Source: Loripinus fragilis (lineage: Eukaryota; Mollusca; Bivalvia; Lucinida; Lucinidae). Taken from it: 64,000 nt of DNA. A program made the translations under genes and the position numbers. Under the pieces are notes generated by a model. It searched no databases and was not told the DNA's origin. It worked only from the letters and a program-made list of their open reading frames with translations. The stretch is taken from positions 76,099,471 to 76,163,470 of the forward strand of contig OZ026527.1 of the NCBI GenBank assembly GCA_964019695.1, given 5' to 3'. Shown here in pieces: positions 12,064 to 22,440 of this stretch; position 1 is the stretch's first letter, and each line of letters opens with the position of its first letter.

Positions 12064-12496
12064 AACCCCCATTCCACTGGACGCTACGATTCGAAATTTT
12101 GGTCAAAATGACACGAATCGTAGCAAAACGGCAAGAGTGCAGTAGAAGCACAGTAGAAGCGCCCAGGTCGTAGTAGAAGCGTACCTGAATTTCAGACTCT
12201 ATGTAGAAGGGTTACAAAAGCGCAACAAAAGTGTAGCTCCATCGCTAAGGTCGTAGCAAGGTCGCAGCTACATCGCCATCAGCGTAGACTAAGCGTAGTC
12301 AGATCTTCAGTGTCGTAGTGGGATCGTAGTAGCAGCGTAAAGGAAGCGTAGTAGAAGCGCAGTGGAAGCGTACTGGAAGCGTCAAGTCCCCAAATCGTCT
12401 GGCTGTCTACGCTTCCACGGCGATTTAGAATGATTTTAGAGAAAATGCTAGATCGCCATGAGCGTAGCGAAATCGCCGTCCAGTGGACTGGGGGTT
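12064..12496. mobile_element. MITE, AACCCCC family, copy 1
   Basis: The left end AACCCCCATTCCACTGGACG and the right end CGTCCAGTGGACTGGGGGTT form the terminal inverted repeats. The interior is built of GAAGCGTAG/GTAGAAGCG-type words. Flanks are TA on both sides. The copy at 24357 has a net length of about 435 bp against 433 bp here, so both look complete. No coding capacity. Confidence 0.9.
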
Positions 12497-12573
12497 TAAG
12501 AAAAACAAATCTGTCCCACGATAAAAACTCCCTGGTATACATTGTCGTCTTGTCATTGATATCATAGGTAATG

Positions 12574-13017
12574 TACAGTAAAACCTGTAAAATTGGCCAC
12601 TCAAAATTAGATATTAATGACAAATGGTAGCTTAATGATGATCGAAAGTGTCATCAGCAATACTTTTGACCTGCATTAAGCGATAACTGGTCTTGAAAAC
12701 CTATTTGCTGTCCGTTCTAAGGCGGTGGTTCTGTTGACTTTTTGTTTATTGTTACTCCCATTGTGGGAGTCTGTAATTGTTCTATGTTTTGTTGTACGTT
12801 GCTTTGTGTCCGTTCTAGTATTCCAGTCTTCTTGATGGGGAAGATAGAGCTGATTGCTATGCTTAATTAATGTCTTCCTGGTGTGTCGTGATGGTTGGTT
12901 GGCTATTCCTCGCGATGCCGTGAGGTTGTCTGCTGTTTGTGATTGTGGTATTTCCTGATCATACTCACTATTTTTGCGATGTTTTTGAGAGTGACCGTTT
13001 TCGACAGGTTAAATGTA
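12574..13017. mobile_element. MITE, TACAGTAAAACC family, interrupted copy
   Basis: The left part (12574-12706) matches 58857-59030, sharing ACAGTAAAACCTGT, GACAAATGGTAGCTTAATGA and AAGCGATAA.TGGTCTTGAA. The right end (about 12978-13017: TTTTTGAGAGTGACCGTTTT) matches 59036-59070. The middle has been entered by a family-1 retroelement tail. Confidence 0.85.
12707..12972 (+). mobile_element. family-1 RT retroelement tail inserted in a MITE
   Basis: It starts at the recurrent word GCTGTCCGTTCTAAGGCGG and ends GATTGTGGTATTTCCTGATC, then ATACTCACTA. It is a heavily 5'-truncated copy with no RT. ATTTGC at 12703-12708 and ATTTTTGC at 12970-12977 may be a degraded target duplication. Because it interrupts a MITE with known ends, it helps define the 3' terminus of family 1. 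The short hydrophobic frame seen in other tails is open here until a small insertion. Confidence 0.85.
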
Positions 13018-13117
13018 TATTGGTTTTGTTGGAAGTTATTTACATGGTAGTTGTTTTACAGTTCATTACATATAAACACATACAAGTGAATCAAAGCGTA
13101 TCAGAAATGACTTAAAC

Positions 13118-13262
13118 GTGACTATTATCAGCAAATACCACAATTATACACTGCAGACTAACCAATGGCACCCCGAGGAAAAGCCACAGAAAACTAAACA
13201 GTTATAAGACGTCAGGAAACCAATGAAAGTAAAGTAACCAGCTCTCTCTTTTCTTCGTCAAG
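13118..13262 (-). mobile_element. family-1 RT retroelement tail, minus strand
   Basis: Reverse-complement words of the family-1 3' end (CAAATACCACAATTATACAC, GCCACAGAA, CCAGCTCTCTC) place its 3' terminus at the left. It abuts the plus-strand RT fragment at 13263, so the two pieces are head to head. Confidence 0.85.
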
Positions 13263-14040
13263 TTGAAAACCATAATGTTTGGGAGAAATTCAAAATATAC
13301 GAAAACCAAAGAAAGAAAACAACGTATAGACAAATTGTATGTATTCCTATGGGTACTAATTGCGCTCCTCTTGATGCAGATTTGTTATGAGAGAGACTTC
13401 ATGTTGTCTCTTTCTGATGTTGAAGCATTTTACTCTACCTCAAGATATATAAAAGACTTGCTTAATATTGATAATCCTTATTTTGAACAAATGATAAGTC
13501 AGATTTATCCCACTGAGCTTCAGTTAAATAAGGCAAAGTCCTCATAAACTGAAGCCCCCGTTTTCAACTAAAATTTATGATAAACGGGACGATTTTGATT
13601 TTGAAATAGTTCCTTTTCAATTTCTTGATGGAGATGTTACTCGCTCCCCTTCCTTAGGTGTATACATTTCGCAACTTATTCGTTTTGCAAGAGTATGTTC
13701 TAATGTTGGTGACTTCAACATCAGAAACATATTTCTGACTTCTTAGTTACTAAAACAAGGTTATCGATACCATAAACTTTGTAAACCTTTCTCTAAATTG
13801 TGTAACCGACACTCATGGTTGATTGTTAAATACAATATTTGCTTAAATACCCTTCTGCAACACGGCATATCAGAACTTGTATTTTAAGGATATTTAGTTC
13901 AGAAATAAAAAGAATCGTTGGAAAGCCTATTTTTTTTTGATCAATTTAAAAAGATTATTTAACGTTATAAAAGTGTGGGATACAAGATGGATATCATGCG
14001 ACAGTCTGCATGCTTGGTTGTAAATCCAATCACGGTTTAT
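13263..14040 (+). pseudogene. family-1 Penelope-like RT, decayed
   Basis: This is the C-terminal half of a reverse transcriptase. The active-site entry motif IPMGTNCAP is readable near 13345-13372 in one frame. The reading then shifts, through a small deletion around 13383, into the frame holding RDFMLSLSD. The catalytic YxDD box reads YIKD, so one of the two essential aspartates is lost. About 36 nt are missing near 13568 before KIYDKRDDFDFEI, and later stops interrupt LLKQGYRYH and the C-terminal SACLVVNPIT region. The fragment lacks the N-terminal domain, starts abruptly beside an inverted tail copy, and continues into the tail at 14041. Assignment to the Penelope-like class rests on remembered motif order; a non-LTR RT relative is the alternative. 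Confidence 0.85.
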
Positions 14041-14822
14041 TGCTATGCCAGGCCTCTAACTCAATGACGGCCCGGACGTAAAGCTTTAATCCGTTTGTTG
14101 GTGCCTGATGCTTGTCATTGGCTTGGCCCACCGTAGCTCAACTTGAAGTTTCCTTTAGCTCTGACTATCTGTGAGTCATGAGCCCTTTTCTTTGTTGTAT
14201 CATAGTGAGTTTATTTGATTCGATTGTTTCTCTGTGATGATACACTGTATTAGTTAGGAAGCCTCCATGCGAGCTAAACAAGTTTGTGTTTTAACAACAA
14301 CAGATTCTAGGGCGAAGATTTAGTACCAGTAAATGCATTTAAGCCCTCGGTGGCTCAGGCTGCTGTTCGTTCTAAGGCGGTTGCTCTTTTGTTATTGATC
14401 CGTTGTTAGGTGTGCTTCCCATTGGTTGTGGGGGTGCTGTGTTGTCTTTGTTTTGTTGTGCATTACTGTGTGTCCTTTCTAGTTTTGCAATCATCTTGAA
14501 GAGGAAGAAAGAGCTGGTTGCTATGCTTTTATTGTCTAACGGATGTATTGTTACTTTAAATGTTTTGTGACTCTTCCCCACAGTGCCGTGGGTTGGTCTG
14601 CGTTGTGTGATTGTGGTATTTCCTAATCTACTCACTTTTTCGTGATGATTAGTGTTCTGCGGCTCTTCCTCACAGTGCCGTGGGTTGGTCTGCGTTGTGA
14701 AATTTTGGTATTTCCTGATCATACTCACTTTTTCGTGACTGTAAGTGTTCTGCGGCTCTTCCTCACAGTGCCGTGGTTTGGTCTGCAGTGTGTGATTGTG
14801 GTATTTCCCTATCTTTGTCATG
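14041..14822 (+). mobile_element. family-1 tail with triplicated 3' end
   Basis: This is the non-RT 3' region of the copy above, with landmarks GGCCCACCGTAGCTCAACTT, GATTCTAGGGCGAAGATTT and GTTCTAAGGCGG. The last unit is repeated about three times with a period near 93 bp, starting near 14558, 14651 and 14744. Each carries GCTCTTCC.CACAGTGCCGTGG and a TTTCCTGATC-like end. The repetition keeps a 149-codon minus frame (14372-14821) open; I treat it as a shadow. Confidence 0.85.
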
Positions 14823-14943
14823 GATGAGACTGATACTGAATAAAGTCATCTCTAGGTCACAGAAAAGCTTCTTGTATTTGCTCCCATAAAGTGACGCTCT
14901 GGGCGGAATGTACCTCATATGGTACATTTATTATAGTTTCACA

Positions 14944-15157
14944 TACTGTAGATTCGGAAATTTTCGCGTGAATTTTATTTTCGCGAATAGCATTAAAAGA
15001 CATATAAGTGATGTGAAAAATTTGCGACTAAGGCAAGATATACCTATATCAATAACTACAGAGTGATATTGCCATTTCACGAGGATTTTATTTTCACGAA
15101 ACTTCGCATAAGTTTCGCGAAAATAAAGTCCTCGCAAAAATTTCCGAATTTACAGTA
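14944..15157. mobile_element. MITE, TACTGTARATTCGG family, copy 1
   Basis: The terminal inverted repeats begin TACTGTAGATTCGGAAATTT and continue TCGCG. The interior is rich in TTTTCGCGAA-type words. TA occurs at both ends. Related copies lie at 15355, 52149 (partial) and 56836. Confidence 0.9.
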
Positions 15158-15354
15158 TGACTGTTAAGTCATACAAAGGTTGATGTCTTCTATTCTACCT
15201 TACTAGTATGTTACCCTTAGATAACCCCAGATTGTTTATGTCAACAATTATTGCTAGGTATAATCAATCGTTCTGTTAATTAAGGCAGTTATAATAATGC
15301 TATTGATTCTCAGAGCTCGTACAGTAATACTGTCAGATATATAGGAGCTTTAGA

Positions 15355-15558
15355 TACTGTAATTTCGGAAATTTTCGCGAGGACTTTATTTTCGCGAAAT
15401 TTCGTGAAAATAAAACCCTCGCGAAATGGAAAAAATCAGTCTGTAGTTTATTGATATAGGTAAATCTTGCTTAGTCGCAATTTTTTCACATCACTTATAT
15501 GTCTTTTAATGCTATTCGCAAAAATTAAATTCTCGCGAAAATTTTCGAATCTACAGTA
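15355..15558. mobile_element. MITE, TACTGTARATTCGG family, copy 2
   Basis: It has the same ends as the copy 200 bp upstream. The internal word TTGATATAGGTA is inverted relative to that copy, so the two lie in opposite orientation. No coding capacity. Confidence 0.9.
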
Positions 15559-15725
15559 TCAATACACTGTAAAATAAGCTGCCACCTCTATTGGTGTATA
15601 CTTAAAATTATACTATCTTAAAACAACTTGAGGTTAACATGTCCCAAATGATAAATATCAAACAGTTCAACATGTCATTGCTGTAGTTATACTACGGTTC
15701 AGTTCATTCCAACAGGACATAAAAT

Positions 15726-15962
15726 TGAGCCGCGACATGAGATTTCCAACAATGTGGTATGTGCGACCAACAAAGCCTCAGAACAGCCTGCGCATACGCG
15801 CAGTCTGATCAGAGCCTTTGCTAGTCGCTTGAATATTCTATGACTGTTAAGCTACTGGCTGAACAGCATTTGGAGTTTCTAAGCTTAAATCGCGGCTGCA
15901 AAGGCTGGTCTGAGTCTATGCTTTTATAAATGCCACATTTTTGGAAATCGCATGTCACGGCA
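15726..15962. mobile_element. MITE, TGAGCC family, copy 1
   Basis: The ends TGAGCCGCGACATGAGATTT and, inverted, the GGAAATCGCATGTCACGGCA word form terminal repeats. The interior contains the near-palindrome CTGCGCATACGCGCAG. Six copies occur in this window in both orientations (also 25525, 29578, 31307, 37364, 61764). Confidence 0.88.
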
Positions 15963-16504
15963 CAAATTAGAAAGCACCAAGATCAGTGGCAGTTCAGCTA
16001 CCACCACTATTTTGGCATCCTTACATCATTTGAACACAGCGTCGAAAGTGTTCAGATCATTGGGCGTGAAGGTGGCCAAAAATAGACAGCAGCACCGAAG
16101 CTGACGGTAGAAATTACTGCCGCAGTTCAGATGCCTGATTCTGATGATCAATCTCAACTGCCCTGATTAAACTATGCCGAAAATGTCAGATGCTGAAAGT
16201 GAAAGCTCAGAACTAGAGGGATCACAGCCATGACTGCAGCGTTCTGTTTTGTTGTAAGCGAAGCAACTGTATGTCTTGTGTTTTCATGATGGCAACTTCC
16301 ACAGAAATGGTTTCATTCTTTCCAAAACATTTTTTTTAATGATGACAGAACAGTCTCCAACCGGTCTCCAACCAGACACCGTTCGGTTGCAAAGAGTCGG
16401 CGACCCTTCCATAACCGATCGCCGGCATAAACTATCGCCGAACGTAAGTCGACCATTTTTATGGGACTTTTCTGTTGGAACCATGTTTTAAAATTTACCT
16501 AGTT
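15963..16504. other. unassigned sequence
   Basis: Nothing here is recognised. About 16276-16491 is open on both strands at once (71 and 66 codons) around a CGATCGCCGGCATAAACTAT segment. That is more consistent with chance than with a gene. Confidence 0.5.
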
Positions 16505-16571
16505 GTAGTAACCTTTCTAGTTTTACAACCATCGTGCTGATGAAAAGAAAGTTAGTTGCTATACTTTAATT
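16505..16571 (+). mobile_element. RT retroelement tail fragment
   Basis: CCTTTCTAGTTTTACAACCA and GTTAGTTGCTATACTTTAAT match the middle of the family-1 tail. The fragment abuts the family-2 RT at 16572. Confidence 0.6.
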
Positions 16572-17571
16572 GTGCTCATGCTGTCGTGTGGCTGTAATGA
16601 CAGAAATGCGTATTTTACTTCAGAAAAAAAAACTAAAAAATATCATGCATGGTCATGTCAATGTAATGTATGTAATGAGCTGACCTTTTTGTTGGACGAC
16701 ATTTTTATTCGATTTGGCACCAAGTTGTATAGACAAGTAGTTTGGATTCCAATGGGCACTAATTGTGCCCCCCTGGTTGCAGATTTATTCCTGTTTTGAT
16801 ATGAGAGGGACTTTATGATGTCTCTTTCTTATGATAAGCAGGCTGATGTTATTCATGGGTTTAACACTACATCCAGATATTTGGACGATATTTTAAACAT
16901 TAATAATGTTTATTTTGACAATATGGTAAGTCAAATATACCCTTCAGAGCTCCAACTAAATCAACCCAACACCTCTGAAACCGAAGCCGCATTTTTAGAC
17001 TTGCATTTGTCAATTTCTAATGATATTGTATCTTCCAAAATTTATGATAAACGTGACGACTTTGATTTTGAAATTGTCAATTTCCCATTTTTAGATGGTG
17101 ATGTTCCTCGCTCTACATCCTATAAAGTCTATATCTCTCAACTCGTTTTGCTAGAGCATCTAGCTATGTTGCTGACTTCAACGCTCGCAATAAATTGTCA
17201 ACTCAGAAATTTCTTAAACAAGGCTATCGGTATCATAAACTTCGTAAAACCTTTCTAAATTTTATAGACGATACTATGAGTTGATTTCTAAATTCCAAGT
17301 TGCACTGAAATAACTCTTGCGCCAAGGACTTTCAGAACCTGATTTCTATGGTGACTTGGTGTATAAATTGAAGAAGATTGTTGGCTCTAATATTTTTTCA
17401 GTTCAGTTCATTGAAATAATTTCCCATTATAAAAAGATTGGCTATAACAATAATGTATTGCAAGAGACTGCATGCTTGGTAGTCAACCCAATCACGGTTG
17501 GCAACTTTGCTTTCCTCTTTAATTGCATGCCGGTGGGTCGGACTTCGGACTCTATAATGGTTCCGACTTAA
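16572..17571 (+). pseudogene. family-2 Penelope-like RT, nearly readable
   Basis: This is the best-preserved RT of its family here. From the left it reads a Cys/His-containing stretch (ACNDRNAYFTSEKK-like in one frame), then LLDDIFIRFGTKLYRQ, then IPMGTNCAPLVADLFLF. An in-frame TGA at 16797-16799 replaces what is probably a Cys codon, and the frame resumes with YERDFMMSLS. The catalytic box RYLDDILNIN is intact near 16878-16907. Then follow YPSELQLN, KIYDKRDDFDFEIVNFPFL and VYISQLV. A loss of about four bases near 17145 shifts the frame. A further reading (17317-17571) encodes the C-terminal DLVYKLKKIVGSN and ACLVVNPITV stretches and ends in TAA. The N-terminal RT region is missing. The stop and shift make it non-functional. 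Confidence 0.88.
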
Positions 17572-17715
17572 AGACTTATCTATTGATGAGATGGTAGGGG
17601 CCTGATGCTTCGGCTGTTTGTTGGGTCCTCCGGGGTTTACCTGTTGGATTTCTTTTGCTCCGGTATTCAGTTTTATTTACTGTTGAGTCCTTATCTTTGC
17701 TTTATCTCCTTGTTA
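17572..17715 (+). mobile_element. family-2 3' tail, part before element A
   Basis: The tail runs GGGGCCTGATGCTTC, GGTCCTCCGGGGTTTACC and CCTTATCTTTGCTTTATCTC, then stops at the TA where element A begins. The minus copy at 62262-62880 carries the same words uninterrupted. The tail continues at 23391. Confidence 0.88.
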
Positions 17716-18109
17716 CGAGGGGCGTTCAAAATGTAATGAAAACAGCCCAGTATATCCCAAAGTTTTATATTAACACATTTCATAATTACTTTCATTAAAA
17801 GGTATGTTTCTTGGCTAAATAAATGTAAAATTGCAGTTGTCCAGCTCCTAATCTAATTAACATGAGGCACTTTCAAGATAGGGTGCTGAAATACACTGCG
17901 ATATGAAATAAAACAATGTTTTCAAAAGCAGATAGCTGCATGAACGAGGGATGTTTTCAGTCTGCTTCTTTGTGTGGTAAATATCCATATATTGGTGATT
18001 TATACCTGCAAAGTTTTTTGATATTGCTTTGTATTCTATGAAATACGGAGGCTTCCATTTTGGTTAAAATCCTCATTGATGCTACATAGGCCACTGGCTG
18101 GATATGGTT

Positions 18110-18620
18110 TACCTCCCCCCCCCCCAGGGGGAATTTCGTAGACCATATTTTTCTTAAAGCCCAATGTCTTGCGAGGATTTTGCAACATGTTAGCCCTCTG
18201 ACAATGGCAGCGTTAAGCTGTAACAGCCTGTTACATACGTTACCCTACAAAATATTTGATAATTAAAATTCTTTTTAAGACTTCAGAAAAGTGCAAAAGA
18301 TAAGGTAAGATTTCCAAATTGGTTATATTTTCTAAATAAGCTATTACTGGGCCACAGATAATGACATTTGAAAACAAATATAGTCACCCCCAATGTAGTG
18401 TATGTTACATTTTTTCATTGAATCCCCTTTTAAATGATAAATGCATCTAATATAGTTTGTCTTAAATTTTATTGAAACCAGCTTATGTTCTTTAATTTAG
18501 TATCAAATTAAAGATTTTTTATTCACCTTTTCAAAACTGCAAGCATTACGTTTCTATCTTATATACTTTTTGAGTTATTAGATGATGAACATGGTACCCC
18601 CCATATCACAGAAAAATGTA
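18110..18620 (+). repeat. element A internal module, unit 1
   Basis: Order of words: a C run and GGGGGAATTTCGTAGACC, CTTGCGAGGATTTTGCAACA, TGTTAGCCCTCTGACAATGG, CAGCGTTA, then GTAACAGCCTGTTAC and CGTTACCC. After these come AAGGTAAGATTTCCAAATTG and GAACATGGTACC. The last two thirds recur at 19430-19870 as a direct repeat. Confidence 0.85.
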
Positions 18621-18639
18621 AAATGTAATTCTCCATGCC

Positions 18640-19160
18640 TTGCGCTGGCTATAGACCCACTTTCCCCCCAGAGGGAATTCTGTACACTATCACTTCCAGA
18701 TACTACATTATATAAGCCACAAAATGAAATATGTTAGCCCTCTGAGAGTGGCAGCGTTAGCGGGTAACATCATGTTACGTACATTACCCACAAAATAACA
18801 TTAAATTTTCCTGATAGTGTCTCCAACATGACATATTCACATTTTTTTTGAAGTCTGGCACAGGTTTAAGAACTTCTTATAGCACAGTTACATAATTTTA
18901 GCAATTATTTTATAAATGTCTCGAGTTTTTGTCGTTGTATATGTTACTTAGTGTTTCATATGTTATTTCCAAGTATCAGTATGGCAGTTATTGACTATAT
19001 TATACATGTATTACATCCGTCAGTGAATATAGTAATTCTATAAGGCTGCCATTCAGATGAAATAAAGTTCCTTATTATGGTGTCTTACACTATTTTACAG
19101 CCAGGTTACGTACTTTACTCTCTGAATACCATTAAACATTCAAGATATGGTCTCCAAAAC
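18640..19160 (+). repeat. element A internal module, unit 2
   Basis: It has the CCCCCCAGAGGGAATTCTGT word, then TGTTAGCCCTCTGAGAGTGG, CAGCGTTAGCGGGTAACATC and TGTTACGTACATTACCC. It continues to ACAGGTTTAAGAACTTCTTA. Its inverted partner covers about 21810-22440 (for example AAGAAGTTCATAAACCTGTG at 22212). The distances from the element ends are similar: TGTTAGCC lies about 1.0 kb from each terminus. Confidence 0.85.
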
Positions 19161-19429
19161 GGTGGCACAGGTCCATGTACTTCTTTTTACTCTGGCTCAT
19201 TTGCTGAGGAAGTAGCTCAAACATAAACTACCATAAACCCTCATTTCTTTTATAGGGACATCATATATAGTTGACATAATACTCATGGAAAGTTTGTAAC
19301 ATTCAGTGCAATGTGGAAGCAACAACTTAAAAGATCAAAGAAAACCCATCAGGTTGAAGTTCTAGAGCAAATCTTCATATATTATCCAAGGGTTTTAAAG
19401 AATTTTCCTATATAACTTATTACTCCTAT

Positions 19430-19870
19430 GTCAGATTTATCTTGCAAGGATTTTGCAATATGCTAGCACTCTGGTAAAGGCACCATTACCCTGTAACAGC
19501 CAATTATATATATTACCCATCAACATCTCTGATAATTTTAGTAAATGACATGACATCTGAAAAGTGCAAACCATAAGGTAAGATTTCCAAATTGGCTATA
19601 TCATCCAAGTAAGCTATTTTTGCATCACAGATATGGACCTTTGAAAACAAATATGCACCCCAAAGTGTTACGTATGTTACCTTTTTTTTCTTTATTCCTA
19701 TATAAATGATTTATGAAACTAATATAGTTTGATATTTTTTTTAATGTGAATGTGCTTACTAACTCATTTTGTATTAAAGAATGTTTATGTACCTTTTGGA
19801 AACTGCAAATGTTAATGTTTCTACCTTTTATAAGGGTTGAGTTGTTGAGTTTTGAACATGGTAACACCAT
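19430..19870 (+). repeat. element A internal module, unit 3
   Basis: A diverged direct repeat of unit 1, sharing CTTGCAAGGATTTTGCAATA, CTGTAACAGCC, AAGGTAAGATTTCCAAATTG, TTTGAAAACAAATATG and TGAACATGGTA. It is about 1.3 kb from unit 1. Confidence 0.85.
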
Positions 19871-20484
19871 ATCACACAAACTGTGACACATAAATCTGTG
19901 GCTCTTTTGTAAGCATACAATCAAGTTTTCTTTCACTCGATACTCGATTTCCATCCCATTTATTTTTCACACATTTTGTCCATATCTGGAAAGCCTCACT
20001 TGTTTTCATGGGAAAGACTTGATAATTCAATCTTTGTATGTACATCTTAAGGACAGAAAAGCAGGGTGGAGGTAAGCTCATGTTCATGCCATTTGAAGTA
20101 GTGAGTATATGTGTATGGCTTTGGTACTTTTTTCAGGAACATGTCGTACTGCAGCTTATTCACAATTACATAAATAGCACATGTTAGGGCTTCATATCAC
20201 TGATGAGTGCCTAGAGCAATTCTTTATTTGTTTTCCTACCCTTCTTAGAATGTTGATGCACTAGTGGGGGAGGGGTTCTCTATCAGTTTTCCGTGGTAAT
20301 AATACATCGGCACAATGGTAGTGTCACAATCTGTTTAATAGGTTATTACTGTAGATCTCTTCCCCCATATTCTGGCCAATGCTGTTGACATTCAGAAGGT
20401 GCACCTTTTGTTGCATACACCATTGTTGAACAAAACACCCAGGCTATCCTCTGCGAGAATGTTTGTAAGACTTTATAGACTGCT

Positions 20485-21551
20485 GCTTATACATTGTATA
20501 TATGTATCAGTGACAAAACCAACATGCCCCGCCTTTACTGCCTGATTGAATACTGGTGCCATCAGATCCATGAAGGTGACAGGAAAAGCTATTATGCTTC
20601 GTAGTTACGGCATTAACATCAACGTTATGTGCAGCACTACATGGCCAATCTAATGTTGGTTCAATGTGTGATTGCAAGCCATGCTGAAGTTTGGACTTGT
20701 CAGTGTGGTGGAAATTCTATCAGGAGTTGATAGTGACCATGGTACAGGTCCCAGAAGGAACGGCAGTGTCAACTCAACATTATGTCCAATAGAAAGAAGG
20801 TCATGCTTACCAAAGACGCTCCTTTAAGCTCTCATTTGGCTGTTTACGTTTTGTAAATTGGGCAATTTCTTGCTTGACCTCGCAAGCATCAAAACTCTAT
20901 TAGCTTGTAGCATTTTATGGGGTTGTGAAAGACACATGTTTTAGCCAAAAGTGAGTCAATGAAATCTGCAACAGCCTTCCTTCCAATGTCATCAGCCTCA
21001 ATAAGATCCTAAGCTATGCCAGGTTTAGCAGGCACACAGAAAGACAAAAAGTACAGTTCATTGTCTTCAAAACTAGAACTATAAGGATTGGTGAAGCCTG
21101 AAACTGCCTCTAGTACTCATTCTACTTTGCATCTGAGAAGATTGAATATTTCATTTCAGTGCATTGAAGAGTTGTTTCAATACATAGTATATTGAGCTCT
21201 GATGTGATGAGTAATACACCATTCCATCTGTAGTACCAAGCTTAGTTCTAGTTGCTGAAGCCTATAATACCTCTTAATTGTTTGCCTGATAGTTATGTCA
21301 AAAGCATTTCTCAAGCAAAGAACAAATGGTTGTGACACACTAAACCCATTTTGTTCGAGAAGTTCTTTGCATCTGCCATGTGTATCAAATTTATGAGTGT
21401 AATCAGTTACACAGGTACATATTGTGCGCAGTTGTTGTGATCGTTTGTAATGAACATTTGGAACAAGGCATACAGATAGAGATGACATGCAATTCAAAGT
21501 TGTTTTCCTTGTAGCACTAATCAGTGTCAACACCGTCTGAATCATATCCAT
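20485..21551 (-). pseudogene. decayed protein gene inside element A
   Basis: On the minus strand, several readable blocks occur in order with stops and shifts between them. An open frame at 21177-21551 (124 codons, not recognised) comes first. About 21097-20917 follows, encoding an acidic helix-like stretch containing FEDNELYFLSFCVPAKPG and IEADDIGRKAVADFIDSLL with one internal stop. About 20800-20707 contains LPFLLGPVPWSLSTPDR, and about 20610-20485 contains FMDLMAPVFNQAV and GHVGFVTDTY. From memory these blocks resemble a repeated uncharacterised protein family of molluscs and cnidarians with PLGPxPWxLxTxDG and FVTDTY words. I cannot confirm this without a search. It may be the cargo or former transposition protein of element A. 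No intact product is possible. Confidence 0.6.
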
Positions 21552-21809
21552 ATACCTTGCCCAGAACTGAGCTGTTTCACAGTGACTCTCTTTCAGAACT
21601 TCCGATTTGAATGCATGGTATCTATACTGTTTATGTGAGCAAACAGGGAAGGTTGATAGATCACATTTTATAATTAGTTTAAGTCACCATAAATTAATAA
21701 GGAACTTCAATTTATTTCAGCTTTATAGATTTTCTAAATTCTCTGACAGACTTTATACATGTATAGTCAACAACTTCTATATAGATACTCAGAATAACTT
21801 ATGTATCAT

Positions 21810-22440
21810 TTGGTAACACACATAGCAGTTAAAGTTCAAGGCATTTATTAAATGAATACTTAAAATAGGTAGACCTTGTTAAAAGAAGTACATAAACCTG
21901 TGCAAACATGCAAATAAATATAAACAGTGCGTGTTAGAGACATTAACTTAAATGTTTAATGCTATTTTGAAGGTAACATACATAACATTGACCTGAAAAA
22001 TAGTGTAAGCGACATTAATAAAGAACTTAAAATCATTTAAGTAGCAGCCTTATAGATTTACTATATTCTGTGACAGATGTAATACACGTTTAGTCAATAA
22101 ATACCATATTGACACTAGGAAATAACGCAGGAAACACTAAGTAACGTATACAACGGTAATTACTCAATACATTTATATAATCAATACTAAAAATATGTAA
22201 TTGTGTTATAAGAAGTTCATAAACCTGTGTCAGCATGCAAATATGTACGAACATGTCATGGTTGAGACTTTATCAGGGACGTTTAATGCTATTTTGTGGG
22301 GTAACGTATATAACGTGCTGTTACACGTTAACGCTGCCACTCTCAGAGGGCTAACATATTTTATTTTGTGTCTTATATAATGTAGTTTCAGAAAATCATA
22401 GTGTACAAAATTCCCCCTGGGGGGAGGGGGTCTATAGCCA
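21810..22440 (-). repeat. element A inverted module, partner of unit 2
   Basis: Read on the minus strand it gives the GGGGGGAATTTTGTACACTA-type word, TATATAAGACACAAAATA, TGTTAGCCCTCTGAGAGTGG, the GTAACA/GTTAC block and ACAGGTTTATGAACTTCTTA. It mirrors 18640-19160. Element B carries the same order at 36530-36680. Confidence 0.85.

Noticed and set aside
14372..14821. 149-codon minus-strand protein
   Set aside because: It is the antisense of a triplicated retroelement tail; its residues repeat with the 93-bp unit.
16276..16491. Sense/antisense gene pair
   Set aside because: Two short frames open on opposite strands with no family signature; most likely chance.
17716..17743. Assigning element A firmly to the mariner family
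   Set aside because: The ends and TA flank fit, but no mariner transposase is readable inside, so the superfamily is left as likely rather than certain.
20190..20240. Hammerhead ribozyme core (CTGATGAG at 20199), which some Penelope-like elements carry
   Set aside because: I found no matching GAAA strand and stem III arrangement nearby, and none in the RT tails.
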